DNA of 32,150 nt from Candidatus Dormiibacterota bacterium (GCA_003132525.1 PKXZ01000084.1:1-32150); one strand, 5' to 3'. Positions 1 through 8,792 are shown, counted from the first letter of the stretch. Notes: generated by a model from the letters alone, not told the origin. Made by a program: numbers and translations.

Positions 1-83
1 AAGAAGAGACCCGTGACGGCGATGTGATCGCCCTCAACGTGAACTTCGCAACCGAGGGTGATTGGTTCCACCTTCCTGAGCAT
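1..83 (-). CDS. 5' end of an unidentified gene, truncated by the window edge (reads MLRKVEPITLGCEVHVEGDHIAVTGLFF...)
   Basis: ATG at 83 on the minus strand preceded by GAGGAGAAGCG (strong Shine-Dalgarno); frame open to the window edge; not in the supplied ORF track because it is short and truncated. Confidence 0.6.
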   Translation of the reverse strand, partial: MLRKVEPITLGCEVHVEGDHIAVTGLF

Positions 84-331
84 CGCTTCTCCTCAACTCG
101 TACCCCGCCACGGATCTCCGGCGGAGAGCGTCTCGTAGCCAGACGACAGGTGCCTGTCGCGGCTCACGTCGCACGCGCCAATCGCCTCGAAAGCGCGTGA
201 GCACGCTTTGACTGGCAATCTGTGACTGCTCCCTGGCACTCCGATTCCCGCGCCAACCCCGCTTCGGTGCCCGGGCGAATCGAACCGCCGCAGCATCGCG
301 TCTGCTTGGCCGGGACTTCAACCCCGAATCG

Positions 332-721
332 TCAGGCGCGAATCTTCCCGCGCAGCCGCTCCACTGCCTCGGCCAGATCCCACACGGTCTCGAGCGCGAT
401 GGTGAGCTCACTCGCTGTCGGGGGGAGTTCGTAGACCCTGTGATGGCAGGCGCTGGAAAGCGATCGCCAGGTCAGCATCGTGCGGCCCCCGAGCTCGCGG
501 TCGTTGAGCATGTCGCCGACGCAGAGCAGCTGACAGCGCGTCGAGGTCCTCTCCAGCCCGGGAGCCGTCACCTCCCAAAGGCGCGCCATGGCGAGCTCCA
601 GTCCTTGTCGCGCGAGCAACGCCGCCGCACGTGGCCAGAGGCCGGCCGTGGTTGCGTCATCATCGCGGATGAGGTCACGCGCGGCCGAGACCAGCGCGTG
701 CGCGTCCGTGGTCGTGGTCAT
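332..721 (-). CDS. small HEPN-like protein (about 129 aa), probable partner of the upstream ATPase
   Basis: ORF 332..817 with likely start at MTTTTDAHALV, 7 nt after the ATPase stop; helical protein with R-x6-H (WRSLSSACHHRVYELPPTASEL) resembling a HEPN-type motif. Confidence 0.65.
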   Translation of the reverse strand: MTTTTDAHALVSAARDLIRDDDATTAGLWPRAAALLARQGLELAMARLWEVTAPGLERTSTRCQLLCVGDMLNDRELGGRTMLTWRSLSSACHHRVYELPPTASELTIALETVWDLAEAVERLRGKIRA

Positions 722-728
722 CGCGACA

Positions 729-3161
729 TCAACGCTCGAGCATCTTCTTGGAGAGCTGCTCGACACCGCGGATGAAGTCGCGCGCGTCACCGTACAGCTT
801 GCCGCTGTGCGTTCCACGGTTGCATTCCTTGACTGCTTCGACGGCCCAGGGATACTGCTTCTGCAGGAATCCGGTGACGTCGCCGCCTCGCTCGGGATCG
901 TTGAGCAGCGCCAGCGCCAGCCACATGTTCAGCGTCGTCGGCTTCGCCAGCACGTCCTGCACCTCCGAGTATGTCCTGCCCTGATGAAGCAGGCGTCGCG
1001 TCGTTGCGAGTGATGCGGCAGCCTCGAGCGCCAGTCTGCAGAAACCGGGGATGACACGAAGCGCCTCCACAGGAACGTCGCGTGTCATCGCGACCGCAAA
1101 CGCATCGTCGATGTAGCGCTGCACGGGATCCTGGATGCGTCGCAACTCCACGATGGACTGCTCACGGCGGACCACCTCGATGACGGTGGCCCCGATGTCG
1201 AGCGCGTTCATGGCATCCCCGAGACGCGTGTCGTGCGTGAGCACGATGACCTGGCGATCCTTCGCGGCCCGAGCGAGCACGGTCGCGAGCCCCGCCACTT
1301 TCGCCGGATCCATCGCCTGCACCGGGTCGTCGATCACGACAAATCGGAACGGCGACTCGGGCATCGAAGCTCGCGGCAGGAACAGCGACAGGGCGAGGCA
1401 GTTGAGCTCGCCTTGGCTCATGACTCCGAGCGCGGATCCGTCCTCGCCGTCAACCTTCACGTCGAGCGCGAGGCGCCGCTGGTTCGATGCGCCGAGCAAT
1501 CGCAGCTCGCCGAGCGAGACGTTGCTGTCCTGGCGCAGCTCGGTCCAGTTCTCCTGCACGGCGCCGGCGATGGGACGGAAGCGTTCATCGCGGAGCTCAT
1601 CGTGCGCGTCCTTGAGCCACCGTTCTGCTTCCTTGATCCGGACGGCCTCGCGCTCGGCCTTCTGCGCCCTGCGTCCCAGCGGCAGCCACAAGGCGATCGC
1701 GTCCGCGGCGGGCCGCCATGCTCGCTCCAGCCGCTCGAGCTCGGCCGCTGCTGCCCGGCGCAGGTCGGCGACCGCGGCGATGAGTGGTGGCCCGTGGGTT
1801 TCGAGGTGCGTGGCCAGCGAGATTGCGTCATCATCGGCAGCAACCTCGGCCCACCGTTCCCAGAGGTCGACCACCGGTGCGATGTCGATGCCGGCGCCGG
1901 CACCGTCACGGAGCGCGACGGGCGTTGCCGTCACGAGCTGCCGGGCCTGGCGCATCGCGTCACCCAGCATGTCGCGAGCCTTGCGTACGGCCTCGGCGTC
2001 CGCTCGGAGCCGGACAACCTCGTCGCGTGCCTGGATCCGCCACTGGTAGGTCAGCACGCCTTCGGTCCCGCAGACCGGGCAGCGTTCCCCCTCGGCATGT
2101 GCGTGCACGTCGAGTGCCTGCTGGAGCAGCGACGTAACCTCGTGCGCTTTCCCCGCATCCGTGCCGCGAAGCCGGTCGGCAGCCGCATGCGCTTCACGCA
2201 GTTCGGTCGTTGTCCCGTTGAGCCGCTCGCGATCCAGCACCGGCAGACCTGCCAGGTCGCGCAGCTTGCGTAGCACACTGCGCTCGTCGCTCTGCGCGTC
2301 GCCGCCAACCGCGCTCGCGACGAGATCGAGATCCCAGGTTTTCGACGCGAGCACCGCACGTACCATGGCCGCGCGCTCGTCAGAAGTGCGGTCGAGAAGT
2401 CCGCGCAGGGACGGGAGTGTGTCGCGCGCTTCCTTGGCATCGTGCTCACGGCTCAGACGCGCCTTCTGCAGCTCCTGCTGCGCCGCGGCAAGGTCACCCA
2501 GTCCAAGGATGGCCGCGAGTGCGTCGTACAGCTTCGATTGCTCGCGGTCGAGCGCGTGCTCGAGCTCGTTGTGCGAGAGCAGCGGCGGGTATCCTGCGAG
2601 CTGCGCCGCCCACCCGAGCGCGGCCGGCGACGCGGCCTTTCCGTCCACCGTCAGCGTCGAGCCGTCGACGCCGTCGCCTTCCTTCCACACACGGGCGACA
2701 TCGAGCGGCTGCTTGCGCCCATCGACGGTGAACCGCGCAGCCACTCGCGTGTGCCGGTGATGCAGGTTCTGCCATCCGTCGCGCCAGACCTTGACGCGTT
2801 GCTCCCAGCGCTGATTCGTGCCCAGCAACACCATTTCAAGGGCTTCAGAGAAGGACGATTTCCCAGAGCCGTTGCGGCCGACGACCAGCGTGAGCCCGGG
2901 TCCAGGATCGATGTTCAACATGGTCGGTGGACCGATGCCGCGGAAGCCCTCGACCATGATGGCGGCGAGGTACACGGCTGACGGAGGCTTGACCGAGCCC
3001 TGCGCGACAGAGGTCGACGCCACGGAGGATGCGCCCTGGAGCGCTGCGTCAACGGCGTCGGGACCTTGAAATGCCGCGAGGATCAGATCGGACGCTCCGT
3101 CCGCTGGGGCATGCGTCTCGAGCCGATCGACCACGAGGCCGAGCAGGGCGGCGTCAGCCAT
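729..3161 (-). CDS. Rad50/SMC-like AAA ATPase with zinc hook and about 150-aa C-terminal extension
   Basis: Walker A GRNGSGKSS, CPVC hook, SQGEL signature-like motif, Walker B FRFVVIDDPVQAMD, H-loop IVLTHDTRL. Confidence 0.9.
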   Translation of the reverse strand: MADAALLGLVVDRLETHAPADGASDLILAAFQGPDAVDAALQGASSVASTSVAQGSVKPPSAVYLAAIMVEGFRGIGPPTMLNIDPGPGLTLVVGRNGSGKSSFSEALEMVLLGTNQRWEQRVKVWRDGWQNLHHRHTRVAARFTVDGRKQPLDVARVWKEGDGVDGSTLTVDGKAASPAALGWAAQLAGYPPLLSHNELEHALDREQSKLYDALAAILGLGDLAAAQQELQKARLSREHDAKEARDTLPSLRGLLDRTSDERAAMVRAVLASKTWDLDLVASAVGGDAQSDERSVLRKLRDLAGLPVLDRERLNGTTTELREAHAAADRLRGTDAGKAHEVTSLLQQALDVHAHAEGERCPVCGTEGVLTYQWRIQARDEVVRLRADAEAVRKARDMLGDAMRQARQLVTATPVALRDGAGAGIDIAPVVDLWERWAEVAADDDAISLATHLETHGPPLIAAVADLRRAAAAELERLERAWRPAADAIALWLPLGRRAQKAEREAVRIKEAERWLKDAHDELRDERFRPIAGAVQENWTELRQDSNVSLGELRLLGASNQRRLALDVKVDGEDGSALGVMSQGELNCLALSLFLPRASMPESPFRFVVIDDPVQAMDPAKVAGLATVLARAAKDRQVIVLTHDTRLGDAMNALDIGATVIEVVRREQSIVELRRIQDPVQRYIDDAFAVAMTRDVPVEALRVIPGFCRLALEAAASLATTRRLLHQGRTYSEVQDVLAKPTTLNMWLALALLNDPERGGDVTGFLQKQYPWAVEAVKECNRGTHSGKLYGDARDFIRGVEQLSKKMLER

Positions 3162-3660
3162 CGGGGCCGGCTGGCGTGGTGGTGACGCGCTTGAGAACGA
3201 TCTCGTCCGGCGTCCGCCCGTGGTCGACGAAGTACGTGGCCCGCCGACCGTCCTTCTCGAGGTGGACGAGCGAGCCGACCTTGAACGTGTCGGCGGGCAT
3301 GGTCAAGGGCGGCGTGCTCCCGGATGGGCGTGGGAGAGGTGGCGAGGCGACCGGCGCTGCAGGCATCGCCAGCGGCGCTGGAGCAAGGGCAGGCGCGCTC
3401 ACGGCCGGATGCGTGCGGTGGACGTGCTGTCGATGCACGGTGATGCCGACTGCGATCGCCGTGAGTACGAGCACGGGAACGCTGATGTACCAGTAGGCGA
3501 TACCGAGAGCAAGGATCACCGCCAGGACGACGAAGCCGACGCACCCAATGCCGCCGGTCGCGTGTGCAGCCTGGCGGACAGCGCGGTGTGGCTGGCGCGC
3601 GTATGTCGAAACGCCTCCCCAGAAACCTCCTGGCAGGCGGTGGCCGAGATAGAAACGCAC
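3154..3660 (-). CDS. small membrane protein with C-terminal soluble domain
   Basis: GTG start at 3660; hydrophobic segment GCVGFVVLAVILALGIAYWYISVPVLVLTAIAVGI; 3' end overlaps the ATPase start by 8 nt. Confidence 0.7.
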   Translation of the reverse strand: MRFYLGHRLPGGFWGGVSTYARQPHRAVRQAAHATGGIGCVGFVVLAVILALGIAYWYISVPVLVLTAIAVGITVHRQHVHRTHPAVSAPALAPAPLAMPAAPVASPPLPRPSGSTPPLTMPADTFKVGSLVHLEKDGRRATYFVDHGRTPDEIVLKRVTTTPAGPDG

Positions 3661-3719
3661 GCGACATTCTGGCGCTCGCGCAGTGGGCGCTTCGCCCGGT
3701 GCCCGGCTTTACCCACAAT

Positions 3720-4334
3720 GTGGCGGTGCCAGAACGGACTCAGACTGCGCCGCCGCTGACGGGGCGGTTCGCCTCGGGGTTCGCCCTGGCATGGGCGGTC
3801 CACGGCACTCAGATGCGCAAGAAGACCGGCATCCCTTACATGGCCCATGTCATGACGGTGTGCGCACTCGCCCTCGAGAACGGCGCCGACGAGGATGTCG
3901 CCATCGCGGCGCTGCTCCATGACGCAGTCGAGGACTCCGAGGACGGCGAGGTCACCCACCGCCTGATCGAGGACCAGTTCGGCGAACGGGTGGCGCGGAT
4001 CGTGATGGCCTGCAGCGATGCGGTCGCCGTCCCCGGCCGGCCCAAGCCCGAGTGGCGGGAGCGGAAGGAAACCTACCTCCGTCACCTCGAGGCCGACGCC
4101 GACACCGACGTGCTGCTCGTCTCAGCGTGCGACAAGCTTCACAACACGAGGTCGATCCTCACCGATCTGCGCACCGAGGGCGACGTCGTCTGGCAGCGAT
4201 TCACCGTCCCGGATCCCGCAGCCCAGCTCTGGTACTACACGAGCGTGCTGGAGATCCTCGAGCGCCGCCTGCCGGGCCCCCTGACCGACGAGCTCGCCTC
4301 CACGGTCAAGGAGATCGCCGCACTCGTCCGCTGA
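3720..4334 (+). CDS. HD-domain phosphohydrolase, MESH1/SpoT-hydrolase-like (possible small alarmone hydrolase)
   Basis: IPYMAHVM ... ALLHDAVEDSEDGEVT ... ACDKLHNTRSIL pattern; GTG start at 3720 chosen within ORF 3564..4334 (exact start uncertain; GTG 3726 possible). Confidence 0.8.
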   Translation: MAVPERTQTAPPLTGRFASGFALAWAVHGTQMRKKTGIPYMAHVMTVCALALENGADEDVAIAALLHDAVEDSEDGEVTHRLIEDQFGERVARIVMACSDAVAVPGRPKPEWRERKETYLRHLEADADTDVLLVSACDKLHNTRSILTDLRTEGDVVWQRFTVPDPAAQLWYYTSVLEILERRLPGPLTDELASTVKEIAALVR

Positions 4335-4352
4335 CCCGCCGGCGTTGGCGCC

Positions 4353-5168
4353 TCAGATCGAGTCGAGGATGCGCTTGCGCTGGGCCGCGTACTCGTCGTC
4401 GTTGAGCACGCCCTGCTCCTTGAGCGCTTCGAGCTCCTGGAGGCGGCCCGACGCATCGTCCGGGGCCTGCTGCGTCCCCGGCAGGCCCGTTACGGCATCT
4501 CGGGCGAGGATCGCTTCGGCTGACATCGGCGGCGGTGCGGCGCCGGGAAGTGCGAAGCCGGGGCCGCCCGACACCGCAGTCGAACCCCCGATCTGCATCG
4601 CGGCCGAACCCGGGGGTACATTCGCCGGAACCGCATAGCCGTGACTGCGTAAGAGGTCAAGCGTCGCGTCGCGCGCGGCGGCGGGATTGGCACTGTTCTC
4701 CTGGCGCACCTTGAGCAACTGCGCGACCAGGTCTGAGCTCGCACCAGGTCCCATCATCGCGGCAGGTGGGGAAGCGATCGACCCGCTCGACAGCGACCCC
4801 AGCGTCAGCCCCGGTGCGCCGGTGGTGCCATAGGCGCGGCTCATGTTCGTGAACGAGTTCTGGCCGAATTGCGCGCGCCACTGCTGCACACGGGCGTGGG
4901 TGCGCGCAGCACCCATCAGGATGAATCCTCCGATCGACACCCAGATGCCCGCGAAGAGTCCGACGAAGCCGAGGTCATCCGCGGGCGGGCATGGCGGCCC
5001 CGAGCAGAAGCCGTCCGAGTTGCAGCCGCAGTTGCCGTTGGAGATCAGCACCGTCAAGCCATAGATGAAGGCGATGATCCCGCCAACACCAAGCAGCAGC
5101 CCAATCCAGGTCAGCACGCCCTTGACCACGCCGGCCGTCCCTCCGAAACCCCAGTGCCTTGCGGCCAT
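4353..5168 (-). CDS. membrane protein with C-terminal SHOCT domain
   Basis: two TM segments, Cys-rich loop NGNCGCNSDGFCSGPPCPP, C-terminal LQELEALKEQGVLNDDEYAAQRKRILDSI typical of SHOCT; start at MAARHWGF. Confidence 0.8.
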   Translation of the reverse strand: MAARHWGFGGTAGVVKGVLTWIGLLLGVGGIIAFIYGLTVLISNGNCGCNSDGFCSGPPCPPADDLGFVGLFAGIWVSIGGFILMGAARTHARVQQWRAQFGQNSFTNMSRAYGTTGAPGLTLGSLSSGSIASPPAAMMGPGASSDLVAQLLKVRQENSANPAAARDATLDLLRSHGYAVPANVPPGSAAMQIGGSTAVSGGPGFALPGAAPPPMSAEAILARDAVTGLPGTQQAPDDASGRLQELEALKEQGVLNDDEYAAQRKRILDSI

Positions 5169-5180
5169 CGCCGCGGCGCA

Positions 5181-5186
5181 TATGAT
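5181..5186 (+). promoter_or_regulatory. putative -10 element TATGAT for the SDR gene (near-leaderless)
   Basis: TATGAT 8 nt upstream of ATG 5195, no Shine-Dalgarno. Confidence 0.45.
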
Positions 5187-5194
5187 GCGCGCCG

Positions 5195-6040
5195 ATGAGC
5201 GCCCAACGTCCACTCGACGGCCGTGTGGCGGTGGTGACCGGATCGAGCCGGGGGATCGGCCGCGCCATGGTGCTCCGCCTCGCCCGTGAGGGCGCGTCGG
5301 TGGTGGTCACCGGCAAGTCGGAGACCGGCACCGAGAAGCTGCCGGGAAGCATCCACACCGTCGCCGAGGAGGTCGAGGCCGCCGGCGGATCGGCGCTCGC
5401 GGTTCGCGTCGACGTGCGTCACGAGGACGATGTCAAGGCGATGGTCGACGCCACCATCGAGCGCTTCGGCCGGCTCGACATCCTCATCAACAATGCGGGA
5501 GCGCTCTGGTGGCAGCCGGTGCTCGAAACGCCGCCCAAACGCTATGACCTCATGTGGGAGATCAACGTTCGCGCCGCGTTTCTCTGCGCCTACTACGCAC
5601 TGCCGCACATGGTGGCGAACCACTGGGGGCACGTCATCAACTGCTCGCCGCCCATCACCACAACGCCGAGCCCGGGGCACGTCGCCTACATGACGACCAA
5701 GATGGGAATGACCCGGCTCGCCATCGGCATCGCCGCCGAGCACGCGGACGACGGCATCGCCGGCAACTCACTCTGGCCCGTCACCATCATCGAGAGTCTC
5801 GCGAGCATCAACTGGGGGCTCGGCGATCGCAGCCAGTGGCGGTCGCCGGAGATCCTCTGCGACGCGATGATGGAGATCGTCAGCACCGAGCCGCCCACCC
5901 TCACCGGGCAGCAGATCCTCGACGAACCGTTCCTCCGCGAGCGCGGCTGGACCGATGAGCGCCTCGACGCGTACTGGCTCGAGGGCAAGCCTCCGGAGCA
6001 CCCGGTGTACATCGACGGGCGGTCGGGCTCCGCGATGTAG
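5195..6040 (+). CDS. short-chain dehydrogenase/reductase (SDR), HSDL2-like
   Basis: VVTGSSRGIGRAM, LINNAGALWW, YMTTKMGMT (YxxxK). Confidence 0.9.
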   Translation: MSAQRPLDGRVAVVTGSSRGIGRAMVLRLAREGASVVVTGKSETGTEKLPGSIHTVAEEVEAAGGSALAVRVDVRHEDDVKAMVDATIERFGRLDILINNAGALWWQPVLETPPKRYDLMWEINVRAAFLCAYYALPHMVANHWGHVINCSPPITTTPSPGHVAYMTTKMGMTRLAIGIAAEHADDGIAGNSLWPVTIIESLASINWGLGDRSQWRSPEILCDAMMEIVSTEPPTLTGQQILDEPFLRERGWTDERLDAYWLEGKPPEHPVYIDGRSGSAM

Positions 6041-6066
6041 GTTCCGATCGGTCGGGGGTCCACCCG

Positions 6067-6072
6067 TATGAT
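6067..6072 (+). promoter_or_regulatory. putative -10 element TATGAT, leaderless
   Basis: TATGAT-N6-ATG(6079). Confidence 0.5.
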
Positions 6073-6078
6073 CGATCC

Positions 6079-7203
6079 ATGAGCCCCGCCACTCGAAGCG
6101 ACAAGATCCGGCGCACGCTCGCGGTGGGGGCCATCGGCGCCGGTGCCATCCTCTCCGCGCGAGTCCTCCTCCGTCCGCAGCTTCAGACGCCGCGACGACT
6201 GGTGGACTGGGACGACGTCCGGCGGCTCGCGGTGGCGCGCAGTGGTGAGTCCCGAGGCGGGGTCGGGATCAACGCCGAGGCCCTCGAGGCGGCATACACC
6301 GAGATGGCGACCAGGGTCGCGCCGCTGCTCACCGAGGTGTGCCAGGTGCCGCTCACGGCCTATCCACGATTCATCGCTCTGGACCGGCGCGGCTTCATCG
6401 ACGCCAATCTCGGGATGGTCCAGCGGCTGCTCGCCCCGGTCGAGCGAATCAGGGCCAGCGTGCCCGAGTCGCTGGCAACTGGCATGAGCAGGCGGATGCT
6501 CGATCGCTATGTCGGCGAGCTCTTCGGGTTGATGTCGCGACGCGTGCTCGGTCAGTACGACCCGGTCCTTGCCCTCGAGGACGTCCCGGGCACGGCACGG
6601 CAGGCGAGCGCGCTCTATCTCATCGAGCCCAACATCGCCGGCATCGAGCGCGACCTCTCGCTCACTGGCACCGATCTCCGGACCTGGCTCATCCTCCACG
6701 AGCTGACCCATGCCTGGCAGTTCGAGGTCCATCCGTGGCTCGGCGAGCACCTCGAGAGCGTGATGCGCGGCCTGATGCTCGACGCGCTCTCCGCGGATGG
6801 CCAGACGCTCCTCCCCTCCAGCCAGATGGTGCGACGGCTGCCGGACACGGTGCGCACCCAGGTGCAGACGATCCGCCACGTCCAGGCGGTGATGAGTGTG
6901 CTCGAGGGCTACAGCAACTTCGTCATGCACCGCGCCGGCCGGGGTGCGATTCGGGGAGCGGACCGGCTCGAGGCGGCCATGCAGCAGCGCCGGCGTCAGC
7001 GCGGCCCCATTGAGCGCCTCGTGCTGACGATCACCGGCCTGGAGATGAAGATGCGGCAGTACGAGGTGGGCGAGCACTTCGCCGTGGGCGTCGTCGACCG
7101 TGCCGGGCTGACCACGCTGAACCGGGTCTGGGAATCCGCGGAGATGATGCCGACGCTCGACGAGCTTCGCAATCCCGAGCGATGGTTGCGGCGGGCGGCC
7201 TAG
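6079..7203 (+). CDS. zinc-dependent metalloprotease-like protein, DUF2342/F420-associated family
   Basis: HEXXH motif LILHELTHAWQFEVHPWLGEHL and family-like flanking sequence. Confidence 0.8.
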   Translation: MSPATRSDKIRRTLAVGAIGAGAILSARVLLRPQLQTPRRLVDWDDVRRLAVARSGESRGGVGINAEALEAAYTEMATRVAPLLTEVCQVPLTAYPRFIALDRRGFIDANLGMVQRLLAPVERIRASVPESLATGMSRRMLDRYVGELFGLMSRRVLGQYDPVLALEDVPGTARQASALYLIEPNIAGIERDLSLTGTDLRTWLILHELTHAWQFEVHPWLGEHLESVMRGLMLDALSADGQTLLPSSQMVRRLPDTVRTQVQTIRHVQAVMSVLEGYSNFVMHRAGRGAIRGADRLEAAMQQRRRQRGPIERLVLTITGLEMKMRQYEVGEHFAVGVVDRAGLTTLNRVWESAEMMPTLDELRNPERWLRRAA

Positions 7204-7207
7204 AGCG

Positions 7208-7651
7208 ATGCCGGCAGCATCCACACCGACTGTCAAGGACCGTCTCGCGGCCCAGGGACATCGTCTGACCCTCCAGCGGATGCTCGTGGCGAGTGCGCTG
7301 GCTCGCGCCCGACGGACCGTCAGCGCCCAGGAGCTCTATGACTCACTGCGGGGCGACCACCCGCTCCTCGGCCGCGCGACCGTGTTCCGGACCCTCGATT
7401 TCCTCGTCGAGAACGGGCTTGCCCAGCGATTCGAGGCCGAGGGACACGTCCATGTCTACACCTCGTGCGCGGCCAACCACCACCACCACCTCGTGTGCCG
7501 CCTCTGCGGGTCGACCACGGAGATCGACGACACCGCCGTCAACCAGCTCATCGACGCGGTGCGCGGTGCGTACGGCTTCGCCCTCGACCACGCCGCCCTC
7601 GACTTCTACGGGACGTGCTCGGCCTGCGCGGCTTCGATCACCCGGGCCTGA
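7208..7651 (+). CDS. Fur family transcriptional regulator
   Basis: QELYDSLRGDHPLLGRATVFRTLDFLVENGL winged helix, NHHHHLVCRLCG and CSAC zinc/metal motifs; 4 nt after the preceding gene. Confidence 0.9.
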   Translation: MPAASTPTVKDRLAAQGHRLTLQRMLVASALARARRTVSAQELYDSLRGDHPLLGRATVFRTLDFLVENGLAQRFEAEGHVHVYTSCAANHHHHLVCRLCGSTTEIDDTAVNQLIDAVRGAYGFALDHAALDFYGTCSACAASITRA

Positions 7652-7683
7652 CGTTCCGCTCCTCAGGACGAAGGCCAGGAAGG

Positions 7684-8643
7684 TCAGTAGATGGGTGTGA
7701 GCCAGGCCGCGTACTTGGGATCGCGACCGGTGACCACCTTCAGGTAGGTGTCCTGGACGCGGTTGGTGAGCGGCCCCGGTTCGCCGTCGCCGATACGCCG
7801 GCGGTCGATCTCGATGACCGGTGCGACCTGCGCTCCGGTCCCGACCAGAAACACCTCGTCCGCGATGTAGAGCTCGGAACGGTCGATCGAGCGTTCGCGC
7901 ACCTCGAGTCCGAGCTCCTCGCGAGCCAGGTGCATCACCTTCGCGCGTGTGATCCCCTCGAGGATGTTGTCCGACGGCGGCGGCGTGATGATCTCGCCAT
8001 TGCGCACGATGAAGATGTTCTCGGCACTGCCCTCGCAGACATGACCGTCACCGGAAAGCATGATCGCCTCGTCGAATCCGTTTTGCAGGGCCTCGCTTTT
8101 GGCCAGCGCGGAGTTGACGTACAAGCCCGTGCACTTGGTGCGCACCGGGGCCATCGAGTCGTCGATGCGCCGCCATGACGACACCATGCAGCGGATGCCG
8201 CCATTGCCGACGTAGAGGCCCATCGGCGCGGTGACGATCGCGAAACTGTCGGGGACGTCGTGCAGCTTTACCCCGATGATCTCGGCCGACTTGAAGGAGA
8301 GCGGCCGGACGTAGGTGTCCTCGCGGTATTCGTTGCGGCGCAGCAGATCCATGGTGAGGGCGACGAGCTCCTCAACGCTATAGGGAATCGTCATCTGGAG
8401 GGCGCGCGTGTTCTGGTGCATGCGCTCGAAGTGCTCCGGAAGGCTCAGCGCGTAGAGCTGTTCGCGCTCCGCATTCCAGTAGGCGCGAATGCCCTCGAAA
8501 ACGCCCGTCCCATAGTTGAGGCCGTGGGTGAGCAAGCCGACCTTGGCGTCCGCGTAGTGAACGATCTCACCGTTGAAGAACACCCAGGACTTCTCGCGGA
8601 GCGACGTTGCCTCCGCAATTGGAACCGGAGCGGTCTGAGTCAT
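7684..8643 (-). CDS. ilvE: branched-chain amino acid aminotransferase
   Basis: VFFNGEIVHYADAKVGLLTHGLNYGTGVFEGIRAYW; AKSEALQNGFDEAIMLSGDGHVCEGSAENIFIV; start MTQTAPVP at 8643. Confidence 0.92.
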   Translation of the reverse strand: MTQTAPVPIAEATSLREKSWVFFNGEIVHYADAKVGLLTHGLNYGTGVFEGIRAYWNAEREQLYALSLPEHFERMHQNTRALQMTIPYSVEELVALTMDLLRRNEYREDTYVRPLSFKSAEIIGVKLHDVPDSFAIVTAPMGLYVGNGGIRCMVSSWRRIDDSMAPVRTKCTGLYVNSALAKSEALQNGFDEAIMLSGDGHVCEGSAENIFIVRNGEIITPPPSDNILEGITRAKVMHLAREELGLEVRERSIDRSELYIADEVFLVGTGAQVAPVIEIDRRRIGDGEPGPLTNRVQDTYLKVVTGRDPKYAAWLTPIY

Positions 8644-8709
8644 CAGCCACAGCCTACAACTGTCGGCGGCGGACGCCGTTACTTCGGCCCACCTCGCGGG
8701 ACCCTTTGC

Positions 8710-8715
8710 TATGCT
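8710..8715 (+). promoter_or_regulatory. possible -10 element (TATGCT) of pckA, giving a roughly 70-nt leader
   Basis: TATGCT about 77 nt upstream of the start; no clear -35. Confidence 0.25.
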
Positions 8716-8792
8716 CGCGAGGTCCGGAAAGCCTGCCTGGAATGACGATCGTGGTCGAGCGGGGGGATCGTGCCCAGGCAATTGGAGGAGTC

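Noticed and set aside
265-325. tRNA-like fragment (minus strand GGTTCGATTCGCC near a genomic-island-like edge)
   Set aside because: T-stem does not pair with canonical geometry and no matching acceptor 5' strand or anticodon arm was found; likely chance similarity.
1135-2273. 304-aa and 346-aa plus-strand ORFs
   Set aside because: Antisense to the zinc-hook ATPase, no domain motifs.
3685-3697. GGGCG-CTT-CGCCC inverted repeat in the HD/cassette divergent region
   Set aside because: Five-bp GC-only dyads are expected often by chance in this composition; not strong enough alone.
5686-7236. 516-aa minus-strand ORF
   Set aside because: Antisense to the SDR and DUF2342 genes; low-complexity high-GC composition with no recognisable motifs. 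Shadow ORF.
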